Below, in pieces: positions 1-6,051 of a stretch of 10,747 bases of DNA. The position numbers were made by a program, and so were the translations under genes. Every line of letters begins with the position of its first letter. The stretch's first letter is position 1. The DNA is from an uncultured Salinimicrobium sp. Its GTDB lineage: Bacteria > Bacteroidota > Bacteroidia > Flavobacteriales > Flavobacteriaceae. Location of the stretch: positions 1 to 10,747 of the forward strand of contig CAMPJY010000098.1 in the NCBI GenBank assembly GCA_946887025.1, given 5' to 3'. Under the pieces are notes generated by a model. It was not told the DNA's origin, did not search any database, and saw nothing but the letters and a program-made list of their open reading frames with translations.

Positions 1-1310
1 CCGGCGAGCTGGTTCACCCATAACCTTGTCTGTTTTGTATTCTGATCGCGGACGAACTGGTTCAGGTTCTCTCCCGCGTTGGTTTCCTCAAAAATGACCC
101 CTTCCCCATTTCTGCCTGCCTCATATACTTCATCGGTAAGCTTGTTCACGAAAAGACTTGTTGCCCTCAGGTTATTGTTTTCGTCGAACTCGTAACCAAG
201 ATCCAGCAGTCCGGTGGTAGTGTAGGTTTGGGTAAATTCTTCAGCATCGCTGATCTCATCTTCAAGGAAGTTGGATCTGAACTGCCTGTATACCCCTTTA
301 CTGTGCTCGAAAGCAGCAGATTGGGACCCGGTAAAAAGCAGCTTGAATTTATCCCCAAATCGTTTTCCGGCGGTAAGGGAATATTTGTAGTTCAACGGCA
401 TCTGCATTCTTCTGGTATTCCAGCTCTGCCCGGTGATCGCTTCCCCGGCGGAAAGGTCCTGGGAATAAATTCCCATTTGTATGTCGCTGGAATTGGCGCT
501 GATCCTGAAATTGTCCCAGACCCCATCCTGCAGTACATTGGAATTAACTCCCACTTCGGCACCAAGACTCAAAATGTCTGGCCCTACAAGTTCGCGGGTG
601 CTAATATCTATGGTTCCTGAAGCCTGATCGGCAGAACTCGTGGCGGAGTAGGTTTTGCTGATACTCACATCCTGAATGACACTAGTGGAAAACAAACCAA
701 GGTCGATATTTTTTCGCTCCACATCATCCGAAGGAATAGGAAGGCCATTCATGGTGGTGTAGAAATAACGATCCCCCAGCCCTCGCACATAAATATCTCC
801 GGAACCCTCGCTGCTGCTTACTCCGGAGATCTTCGTGGTGGCCTGGGCAACATTGGAGACCCCTAATTTGGCTAATTCCTGGGCGCCAATGCTGCCTTTT
901 ATTTCAATAGCTCCTTTTTGCTCCAGCAGCAGAGCTATTTCTGAATCCTTTCGCGCCACGGTAGTGATAACCACTTCATCCAGGGCCGCGGCATCCGGAC
1001 CTAATTCAGGATTAATTTCCGTCACCTCTCCCGGCTTTACTTCCACATTTGGAATTTCCAGGGTCTCATATCCAATAAAACTGTAAACTACTGTGTACAT
1101 TCCCGGCTCCAGACCGTCAATCGCGTATAATCCATCAAAATCAGTCGTGGCACCCGTGGTGGTACCTTTAATAATCACGTTTGCAAATGGCAGCGGTTCC
1201 CCCTGCATCTGCTTGTCTGAAATTTTCCCGACTATTGCTCCTTTTTCATTATCTTGTGCTTGTAATTGAAAACCAATTAAAAACAACATCACCAAAAAAC
1301 AGTTCTTCAT
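1..1310 (-). CDS. TonB-dependent outer-membrane receptor, N-terminal part (runs off the left edge)
   Basis: The reverse strand is open from an ATG at 1310 to the window edge, giving 436 codons with no stop. Residues 1-18 are a signal peptide: charged start, hydrophobic core, then LQA before a QD junction. Residues about 25-105 match a carboxypeptidase-regulatory-like domain, with the typical PFANVIIKGT and TTDFDGLYAI segments and a SFIGYE strand. Residues about 115-240 form the TonB plug (GDIYVRGLGDRY near 171, then a STSVIQDVSISKT strand). From about 245 the alternating beta strands of the outer-membrane barrel begin. Such receptors import scarce nutrients across the outer membrane using TonB/ExbBD energy. 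The barrel C-terminus is missing, so the substrate cannot be read. The gene diverges from a PhoB/PhoR-like pair, so phosphate or phosphorylated compounds are a reasonable guess only. No frameshift is visible. Confidence 0.93.
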   Translation of the reverse strand, partial: MKNCFLVMLFLIGFQLQAQDNEKGAIVGKISDKQMQGEPLPFANVIIKGTTTGATTDFDGLYAIDGLEPGMYTVVYSFIGYETLEIPNVEVKPGEVTEINPELGPDAAALDEVVITTVARKDSEIALLLEQKGAIEIKGSIGAQELAKLGVSNVAQATTKISGVSSSEGSGDIYVRGLGDRYFYTTMNGLPIPSDDVERKNIDLGLFSTSVIQDVSISKTYSATSSADQASGTIDISTRELVGPDILSLGAEVGVNSNVLQDGVWDNFRISANSSDIQMGIYSQDLSAGEAITGQSWNTRRMQMPLNYKYSLTAGKRFGDKFKLLFTGSQSAAFEHSKGVYRQFRSNFLEDEISDAEEFTQTYTTTGLLDLGYEFDENNNLRATSLFVNKLTDEVYEAGRNGEGVIFEETNAGENLNQFVRDQNTKQTRLWVNQLA

Positions 1311-1334
1311 TTTTCTTCTTTCATTTCTTTGCGG

Positions 1335-1342
1335 CAAAATAA
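1335..1342 (-). promoter_or_regulatory. Possible -7 element for the TonB receptor gene
   Basis: On the reverse strand this reads TTATTTTG, one mismatch from the Bacteroidota -7 consensus TAnnTTTG, and it lies 24 bases before the ATG at 1310. No TTG -33 element is seen at the usual distance. The first unit of the phased repeat array ends only six bases upstream of it, as expected for a promoter that depends on an activator. This is an inference from motif and position. Confidence 0.35.
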
Positions 1343-1347
1343 AGGCG

Positions 1348-1411
1348 ACAATGTAAAGACAGGGTTAGCTGTAGATTAAGGCTCGGTGATCTTAAGGTTA
1401 ACTAAAGGTTA
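1348..1411. promoter_or_regulatory. 11-bp-phased imperfect repeat array, candidate PhoB/OmpR-family operator
   Basis: Six 9-base units start at 1348, 1359, 1370, 1381, 1392 and 1403, exactly 11 bases apart: ACAATGTAA, ACAGGGTTA, TGTAGATTA, GCTCGGTGA, TTAAGGTTA, TAAAGGTTA. Position 7 is T and position 9 is A in all six; position 6 is G in five. The last two units match at 8 of 9 bases. PhoB-type regulators bind head-to-tail as dimers on 11-bp direct repeats, and a regulator of that family is encoded immediately to the right. The array ends six bases from the likely -7 element of the receptor and 38 bases from that of the regulator gene, so the receptor is the better placed target. The weaker units could partly be chance. 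Confidence 0.5.
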
Positions 1412-1449
1412 TCAATCCAGTGAGCCTTACCCCAGTGAAAGAATATGAT

Positions 1450-1457
1450 TAATTTTG
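1450..1457 (+). promoter_or_regulatory. -7 promoter element of the two-component operon
   Basis: TAATTTTG fits the Bacteroidota -7 consensus TAnnTTTG exactly and lies 24 bases before the ATG at 1482. No TTG -33 element is visible 17-23 bases upstream, which would agree with activation from the phased repeats further left. Confidence 0.5.
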
Positions 1458-1481
1458 CATCAACTTTTATGAGTTAGGACA

Positions 1482-2165
1482 ATGAAAAAAAAGGACATGC
1501 GAATATTACTGGTCGATGACGAACCGGATATTCTGGAGATTATCAGTTACAATCTTTCATCGGAAGGTTACCAGATTATAACCGCTGAAAATGGACTGGA
1601 AGCCATTGAGCTGGCCCGGCAGAATAAACCTCACCTTATTATTCTGGACGTGATGATGCCCGAAATGGATGGGATTGAGGCCTGTGAACGCATCCGCAAG
1701 ATCCCCGAACTCCAGGAAACCGTTATTACCTTCCTGACTGCCAGAAGTGAGGATTACTCTCAAATGGCAGGATTTGATGCAGGGGCAGATGATTATATTA
1801 CCAAACCCATCAAACCCAAGGTGCTGACCAGCAAGGTAAAGGCCCTTCTTCGGAGGTTCAAGGAAGATGAAAGCCAGGGGAATGTACTTGAGGTGGGCGA
1901 CCTGATCATCAACCGCGATGAATACAAGGTCATAAACAACAAGCAGGAGATCCTCCTGCCCCGCAAAGAATTCGAGCTCCTGTGGCTACTTGCTTCCAAA
2001 CCCGGAAAAGTATTCCAAAGGGAAGAAATCCTCGAACAGGTGTGGGGAAATGAGGTGATCGTCGGGGGGCGTACCATCGATGTACACATCCGAAAACTTC
2101 GGGAGAAAATTGGAGAAGAATGTTTCAAGACCATTAAAGGGGTGGGCTATAAATTTGTCGCTTAA
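1482..2165 (+). CDS. PhoB-like response regulator (receiver plus winged-helix DNA-binding domain)
   Basis: A 227-residue OmpR/PhoB-family transcription factor of full family length. The receiver covers residues about 6-126: acidic pocket D12-D13, phospho-acceptor D56 in LDVMMPEMDG, switch T86 and invariant K108 in ITKP. The C-terminal winged helix covers about 135-227, with the recognition-helix segment RTIDVHIRKLREK (197-209) and the wing VGYKF. Phosphorylated regulators of this type dimerise and bind direct repeats spaced 11 bp apart, which is what the upstream intergenic region contains. Its stop codon shares one base with the kinase start, so the two are translationally coupled. The ATG at 1482 is chosen because it leaves the first receiver strand intact; a second ATG at 1495 is out of frame with that need and not required. 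The family is certain; the phosphate role is inferred from resemblance to flavobacterial PhoB. Confidence 0.93.
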   Translation: MKKKDMRILLVDDEPDILEIISYNLSSEGYQIITAENGLEAIELARQNKPHLIILDVMMPEMDGIEACERIRKIPELQETVITFLTARSEDYSQMAGFDAGADDYITKPIKPKVLTSKVKALLRRFKEDESQGNVLEVGDLIINRDEYKVINNKQEILLPRKEFELLWLLASKPGKVFQREEILEQVWGNEVIVGGRTIDVHIRKLREKIGEECFKTIKGVGYKFVA

Positions 2166-3277
2166 TGCCAAAAGATTTTAAACGCTCTTACAAATTTGCC
2201 TTAAAGACTTCAGGATACCTCACCGTATTCCTCTGCCTGCTCTCAGGGCTGTTCCTTTACCTGGCGGGCTTCTTCTCTATTCCGGCGCTAATTCTTTACG
2301 CTGTCTGCTGCTATGGGTTTTCTTTCCTCATTATCCAGTACCGTCTGGAACATTTCATCTATAAAAAAATAAAATCCATCTATGACAATGTACGTCTGCT
2401 GGATGCAACGGCTGTAAGACCCGGACAGGTTACCACCGATATGGCCTCGCTTTCGGAAGAAGTGGAGAAATTCGCAGAAGGCAAACTCCTGGAGATCGAA
2501 ACCCTTAAGGTCAGGGAAAACTATAGGAAGGAGTTCATGGGGAATATGGCACACGAACTTAAAACCCCTCTCTTTACTGTTCAGGGTTATATCCTCACTT
2601 TACTCGACGGCGCCATCAAGGATAAAACCGTAAGGAAAAAATACCTGAAACGTGCAGAAAAAGGGGTGGAAAGGCTAATTTACATTGTCAAGGACCTTGA
2701 CATGATCAACAAGCTGGAAACCGGGGACCTCAGTCTGAAAATGGAACGCTTTGATGTGGTAGACCTAGTCCAAAGCGTCTTTGATCTCCTGGAAATGAAA
2801 GCCGCCAAAAAGGATATGCAGCTGATTTTCTCCACCAAACACGATCCTGTCTGGGTTTATGGGGATGAGGAGCGGATCCAGCAGGTACTTACCAATTTGC
2901 TGGTCAATTCCATAAAGTACGGCAAGAAGGGCGGAAAGACAAAGGTGAAGGTAGAGGACTTCGGAAACAACCGCATCATTGTGAGAGTCAGGGATAATGG
3001 AGAAGGCATAGAGGAAGAGCACCTTCCGCGGCTGTTTGAAAGGTTCTTCAGGGTAGACAAAAGCGGGTCCCGTAAAGAAGGGGGTTCAGGACTGGGACTA
3101 TCGATTGTAAAGCATATTATTGAGGCTCATAAGGAAAAAATCTTTGTAGAAAGTAAATTCGGGAAGGGCAGTGAATTCTCATTTACCATGAAAAAGAGCA
3201 AAAATTCCGGCAAGGGATCCACGCCTGGAAATAGTGGTAAATCCGGGGAAGGAATCAGCCTTTTTCAATTCCTCTAA
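2165..3277 (+). CDS. PhoR-like membrane sensor histidine kinase
   Basis: A 370-residue kinase, partner of the preceding regulator (one-base overlap, TAATG). Two hydrophobic segments (about 17-36 and 39-58) are separated by only a few residues, so there is essentially no periplasmic sensor domain and no recognisable PAS domain. A helical linker follows (about 60-120). The dimerisation/phospho-acceptor H-box is MAHELKTP with H130. The catalytic domain shows the N-box (N244, N248), the G1 box DNGEG (277-281), an F-box FERFFRV (291-297) and the G2 box GSGLG (307-311). The core ends near residue 343 (FSFTMKK), where relatives usually stop; the last 27 or so residues are low-complexity (Gly/Ser/Lys) and are encoded in the region overlapping the convergent glycosyltransferase gene. 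Signal input is probably through a membrane partner or the membrane itself. Confidence 0.92.
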   Translation: MPKDFKRSYKFALKTSGYLTVFLCLLSGLFLYLAGFFSIPALILYAVCCYGFSFLIIQYRLEHFIYKKIKSIYDNVRLLDATAVRPGQVTTDMASLSEEVEKFAEGKLLEIETLKVRENYRKEFMGNMAHELKTPLFTVQGYILTLLDGAIKDKTVRKKYLKRAEKGVERLIYIVKDLDMINKLETGDLSLKMERFDVVDLVQSVFDLLEMKAAKKDMQLIFSTKHDPVWVYGDEERIQQVLTNLLVNSIKYGKKGGKTKVKVEDFGNNRIIVRVRDNGEGIEEEHLPRLFERFFRVDKSGSRKEGGSGLGLSIVKHIIEAHKEKIFVESKFGKGSEFSFTMKKSKNSGKGSTPGNSGKSGEGISLFQFL

Positions 3278-4240
3278 AGTAAAATCTTTCTGGGCGCAGA
3301 AGGGAGCAAACTTTTTCCGTTCCATTTGGAAAGCCAGGTATTCCTGCTCGTATTGCCCGGGAGTGGGGATAAAAAAAGCTTTCTTTCCTAATGCCGCCAG
3401 ATCCATGATGCTGGAATAGCCCGACCTCGACAGAATCATTTTAGCTGAATTTAATGCAGTCTCGAGTTCTTTTCCCGTGAGATAACTGGCTGTTTCCATC
3501 TTCCCGGTTTTCTCTGAGATGGTTACCCCTTCAATTTTCCCACGGACAAAAAGAATTTCCCCCGAATAAGCCCGGAGTTCCTTTAATAATATTTCCTCCA
3601 ACAGGCTTCGTTGGGGTTCGGGTCCCGAGAGCAGGACCAGCAGGTCATATTTCTCAGCTGAATCCCTTTTTTCAAAGCGGCTCAGGATTCCCAGATACTT
3701 CACAGGAATTTTTAGTCCGGATGCCTGGCTCATTCTCCCCGTAAGATTATCCGGTCCTTCCTCATCGGGAATCCAGCATTCGTCATATTGGTTAATGAAA
3801 TAATGGTGCATCGAAGTGGTTAAACCACTTGTGCTACCGGAAAAAAGCTTTAGCTGATGTGTCATATAGGCCGAAGGGACTTCTTTGGAGAAGGCCCCGA
3901 GGCGGTTGTCGGATATGATTCCCGCTACACCTCCATCAGAGGAAATAAATCTTTTTATCGCCTTGTGTTCCGCAATTACAGCTTTCAGGATCCGTGGTCC
4001 TTTCAGCAGAAAATGGAATTTCATAAGTCTTCCCTGTCGCGGGTATGTTATCCGATAAGTTGGTAATTCCAGCCACTTCAATCCCGGAAACTCCTTTCGC
4101 AGCAGCAGCAGCGCTTCCCCATCTGAAGCCAGTACGGGTTCGAAACCTTCGTCCTGTAAAGCTTTAATTACGGGAATACTGCGGCTGGCATGTCCCAGGC
4201 CCCAGTTAAGTACCGCAACGATTATTTTCCTTTTGGTCAT
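3179..4240 (-). CDS. GT-B-fold glycosyltransferase of the MurG/GT28-like family
   Basis: A 353-residue protein with two Rossmann-like halves. The N-terminal half begins with strand KIIVAVL and the glycine-rich acceptor loop NWGLGHASRS (12-21), typical of MurG-type enzymes and of the UDP-GlcNAc:acceptor proteins found across Bacteroidota. The C-terminal half has the LSGPEPQR segment (204-211), where a new domain starts, then the nucleotide-sugar loop SRSGYSSIMD (271-280) and the PTPGQYEQE segment (292-300) that normally contacts the sugar donor. No signal peptide or membrane span is seen, so it is cytoplasmic or peripheral. Donor and acceptor cannot be assigned. It is transcribed alone, towards the kinase gene and divergent from trmB. 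Its last 33 codons overlap the kinase gene on the other strand, and there is no visible terminator between them. Confidence 0.85.
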   Translation of the reverse strand: MTKRKIIVAVLNWGLGHASRSIPVIKALQDEGFEPVLASDGEALLLLRKEFPGLKWLELPTYRITYPRQGRLMKFHFLLKGPRILKAVIAEHKAIKRFISSDGGVAGIISDNRLGAFSKEVPSAYMTHQLKLFSGSTSGLTTSMHHYFINQYDECWIPDEEGPDNLTGRMSQASGLKIPVKYLGILSRFEKRDSAEKYDLLVLLSGPEPQRSLLEEILLKELRAYSGEILFVRGKIEGVTISEKTGKMETASYLTGKELETALNSAKMILSRSGYSSIMDLAALGKKAFFIPTPGQYEQEYLAFQMERKKFAPFCAQKDFTLEELKKADSFPGFTTISRRGSLAGIFALFHGK

Positions 4241-4267
4241 TTGAAACTCAGGTTCGGCTAATTTGGT

Positions 4268-4284
4268 TAATTTTGCTCAAAATT
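4268..4284 (+). promoter_or_regulatory. trmB promoter -7 element within a back-to-back divergent promoter
   Basis: TAATTTTG at 4268-4275 fits the TAnnTTTG consensus exactly and lies 19 bases before the GTG start of trmB. A TTG at 4241-4243 is a possible -33 element, with a slightly long spacer of 24. On the opposite strand, 4286-4278 reads TAAATTTTG, one base longer than consensus, and could serve the glycosyltransferase gene. Together they make a 7-bp inverted repeat (AATTTTG, CT, CAAAATT), so two polymerases would compete for nearly the same DNA. Confidence 0.45.
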
Positions 4285-4294
4285 TATCATCCCA

Positions 4295-4969
4295 GTGGGC
4301 AGCAAGAACAAACTTAAGAGATTTAGAGAGAACGAGACCTTTTCAAATGTGGTGCAACCAACGCGGGAGGAGATCCTCAGCGGGGAATTTCCCTATAAAG
4401 GCAACTGGCAAAAGGATTTTTTTAAAAACGACAAACCACTTGTTCTGGAACTGGGCTGCGGGAAAGGCGAATATAGCGTAGGGCTGGCGAAAATGCATCC
4501 GGAGAAGAATTATCTTGGGATAGACATCAAAGGGGCCCGCTTCTGGAGAGGAGCAAAAACCGCCCTGGAGGAGAATCTGGATAACGTAGGTTTCCTCCGT
4601 AGTCAGATTGAGCTGGTGGACCAGATATTTGCCGAAAACGAAGTGGATGAGATCTGGATCACTTTTCCGGATCCTCAGATAAAATATAAGCGCACCAAGC
4701 ATCGGATGACCAATTCTGAATTTCTTCAGAAGTACAAAAAGATTCTGAAACCCGACGGGGTGGTAAATCTGAAAACGGACAGTGAATTCATGCACGGCTA
4801 TACCTTAGGGCTGCTTCACGGGGAGGGGCATGAGGTCCTTCAGGCGAACCACGACGTCTATAAAAACGATTATTCCCCAAAAGAAGTAACAGGTATGCAA
4901 ACATTTTACGAAAAACAGTATCTTGAGCAGGGAAAACCCATTACTTTTATCAAGTTCCGGATTAAATAA
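4295..4969 (+). CDS. trmB: tRNA (guanine-N7-)-methyltransferase, m7G46
   Basis: A 224-residue TrmB. It methylates N7 of G46 in the tRNA variable loop using S-adenosylmethionine and acts as a cytoplasmic monomer or dimer. The SAM-binding motif I is ELGCGKGEYS (52-61), followed by the acidic ribose contact in GIDIKG (75-80). The family signature FPDPQIK (124-130) with following basic residues KYKRTKHR, and the TDSEF segment (161-165), are all present. The start is a GTG at 4295 giving MGSKNKLKRF, the conserved N-terminus of Bacteroidota TrmB; no in-frame ATG lies near enough to replace it. It heads a three-gene cluster, with only six bases separating it from the exporter gene. Confidence 0.95.
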   Translation: MGSKNKLKRFRENETFSNVVQPTREEILSGEFPYKGNWQKDFFKNDKPLVLELGCGKGEYSVGLAKMHPEKNYLGIDIKGARFWRGAKTALEENLDNVGFLRSQIELVDQIFAENEVDEIWITFPDPQIKYKRTKHRMTNSEFLQKYKKILKPDGVVNLKTDSEFMHGYTLGLLHGEGHEVLQANHDVYKNDYSPKEVTGMQTFYEKQYLEQGKPITFIKFRIK

Positions 4970-4975
4970 CAGCAC

Positions 4976-5596
4976 TTGGAGGAGACAAAACTTTTCCTTA
5001 TCACCTATTTCGCTGCACTCCTTGGGGTAGTCCCTCCGGGGCTTGTTAACATGAGCGTTGCGAAGACCTGCGTCCAGAAAGGAAAGAGCAGCGGGGTCTA
5101 TGTGGCTTTTGGCGCTTCCTTTATCGTTCTTTTCCAGGCCCTCATTGCAATCCTACTGGCCAAATACATATTCGACAATCCCTACGTGCGCAACATGCTC
5201 CTAAGGACGGGGTTGGTGATCTTCCTGATCATGGGGGCATATTTTATTATAATGGCCCAGCGCAAGCGGAAAGAGGTACAGGTGCATGTGACCAACGGAG
5301 CGAGAAGTTTTTTGAAAGGTATGCTGATCTCTGCCCTGAATATATTTCCCATTCCTTTTTTCTGTGCCCTCGGGGCCGGACTTAATGTCGGCGGCAGTGT
5401 CAATTATCACAACCTGCAGATCCTTGCTTTTATCCTGGCAGCTTCCCTTGGGACCTTCACCAGCCTGTATTTTTACGCTATTTTCTTTGCGAAAATCGAA
5501 GAGAAAGCTACCTACTTCACCAAATATTCCAATTATTTCATGGCAGGCCTGATGTTCGTCCTCGTGATCATAACCCTTTTCAGGATCTTTTATTAA
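4976..5596 (+). CDS. LysE-family amino-acid/metabolite exporter
   Basis: A 206-residue inner-membrane protein with about six hydrophobic segments (roughly 5-24, 43-64, 74-93, 112-133, 147-170, 184-204). The N-terminal segment carries the LysE/RhtB hallmark GVVPPGLVNM (17-26). A basic cytoplasmic loop (RKRKE, near 96-100) separates the two halves. Members export amino acids or related small molecules using the proton gradient; the substrate here is unknown. The start is a TTG at 4976, six bases after the trmB stop. The next in-frame ATG is at residue 25 and would delete the first membrane helix and the signature, so the TTG is preferred. The stop is three bases before the next gene, implying one transcript. 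Confidence 0.88.
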   Translation: MEETKLFLITYFAALLGVVPPGLVNMSVAKTCVQKGKSSGVYVAFGASFIVLFQALIAILLAKYIFDNPYVRNMLLRTGLVIFLIMGAYFIIMAQRKRKEVQVHVTNGARSFLKGMLISALNIFPIPFFCALGAGLNVGGSVNYHNLQILAFILAASLGTFTSLYFYAIFFAKIEEKATYFTKYSNYFMAGLMFVLVIITLFRIFY

Positions 5597-5599
5597 GTC

Positions 5600-5926
5600 A
5601 TGGAGAATTCAGGATTTTTTGAGAAAGTGTATGAGGTCGTAAGGCAAATACCTCAAGGTAGGGTGACGAGCTTCGGGGCCATCGCCAGGTATCTTGGATC
5701 AGGAGGCAGTGCCCGAATGGTCGGCTGGGCCATGAACAATGCTTCCAGAATGGATGATGTGCCGGCCCATCGTGTGGTAAACCGCAATGGTCTTCTCAGC
5801 GGAAAAAATCACTTCCCCGGTACTTTTGCCATGCAGCGGATGCTGGAGGAAGAGGGAGTGGAGGTAGAGGAGGATCAGGTCGTCCATTTCAAGACCTTAT
5901 TCTGGGATCCTGCCCGGGAACTCTAG
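5600..5926 (+). CDS. Alkyltransferase-like (ATL) DNA-binding protein of the MGMT family
   Basis: A 108-residue protein consisting only of the MGMT C-terminal DNA-binding domain. The helix-turn-helix entry GRVTSFGAIAR (20-30) and the arginine-finger region SARMVGWAM (37-45, R39) are present. The active-site motif that would be PCHRV in a true O6-methylguanine methyltransferase reads PAHRV (55-59), so the acceptor cysteine is Ala56 and alkyl transfer is not possible. The following RNGLLSG segment is conserved. ATL proteins such as fission yeast Atl1 bind O6-alkylguanine, flip it out and recruit nucleotide-excision repair; that role is inferred here from family knowledge. A phenylalanine (F25) stands where the family often has the tyrosine that promotes base flipping. 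It starts three bases after the exporter stop and is the last gene of its cluster. Confidence 0.9.
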   Translation: MENSGFFEKVYEVVRQIPQGRVTSFGAIARYLGSGGSARMVGWAMNNASRMDDVPAHRVVNRNGLLSGKNHFPGTFAMQRMLEEEGVEVEEDQVVHFKTLFWDPAREL

Positions 5927-5995
5927 GCTTTTTTACTTTCCTTTACAGATTCCATCAAAATTGCATAATAGCTTCGCTATCTTAGCTTTTACCTC

Positions 5996-6003
5996 TATAT
6001 TTG
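5996..6003 (+). promoter_or_regulatory. -7 promoter element of the Mrp/Fe-S cluster
   Basis: TATATTTG matches TAnnTTTG exactly, 48 bases before the mrp ATG, inside the 125-base gap after the ATL gene. No exact TTG -33 element sits 17-23 bases upstream; TTC at 5973-5975 is the nearest match. The rest of the gap holds a short ATAGC/GCTAT hairpin (5968-5980) with no clear role. Confidence 0.5.
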
Positions 6004-6051
6004 CATTTAGAATGAATCTACATAAGAGATTCCCTCAAAGACAAAAACAGC

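Noticed and set aside
228..620. 130-codon plus-strand open frame
   Set aside because: It lies opposite the TonB receptor, whose reading frame is supported by signal peptide, regulatory-like domain and plug.
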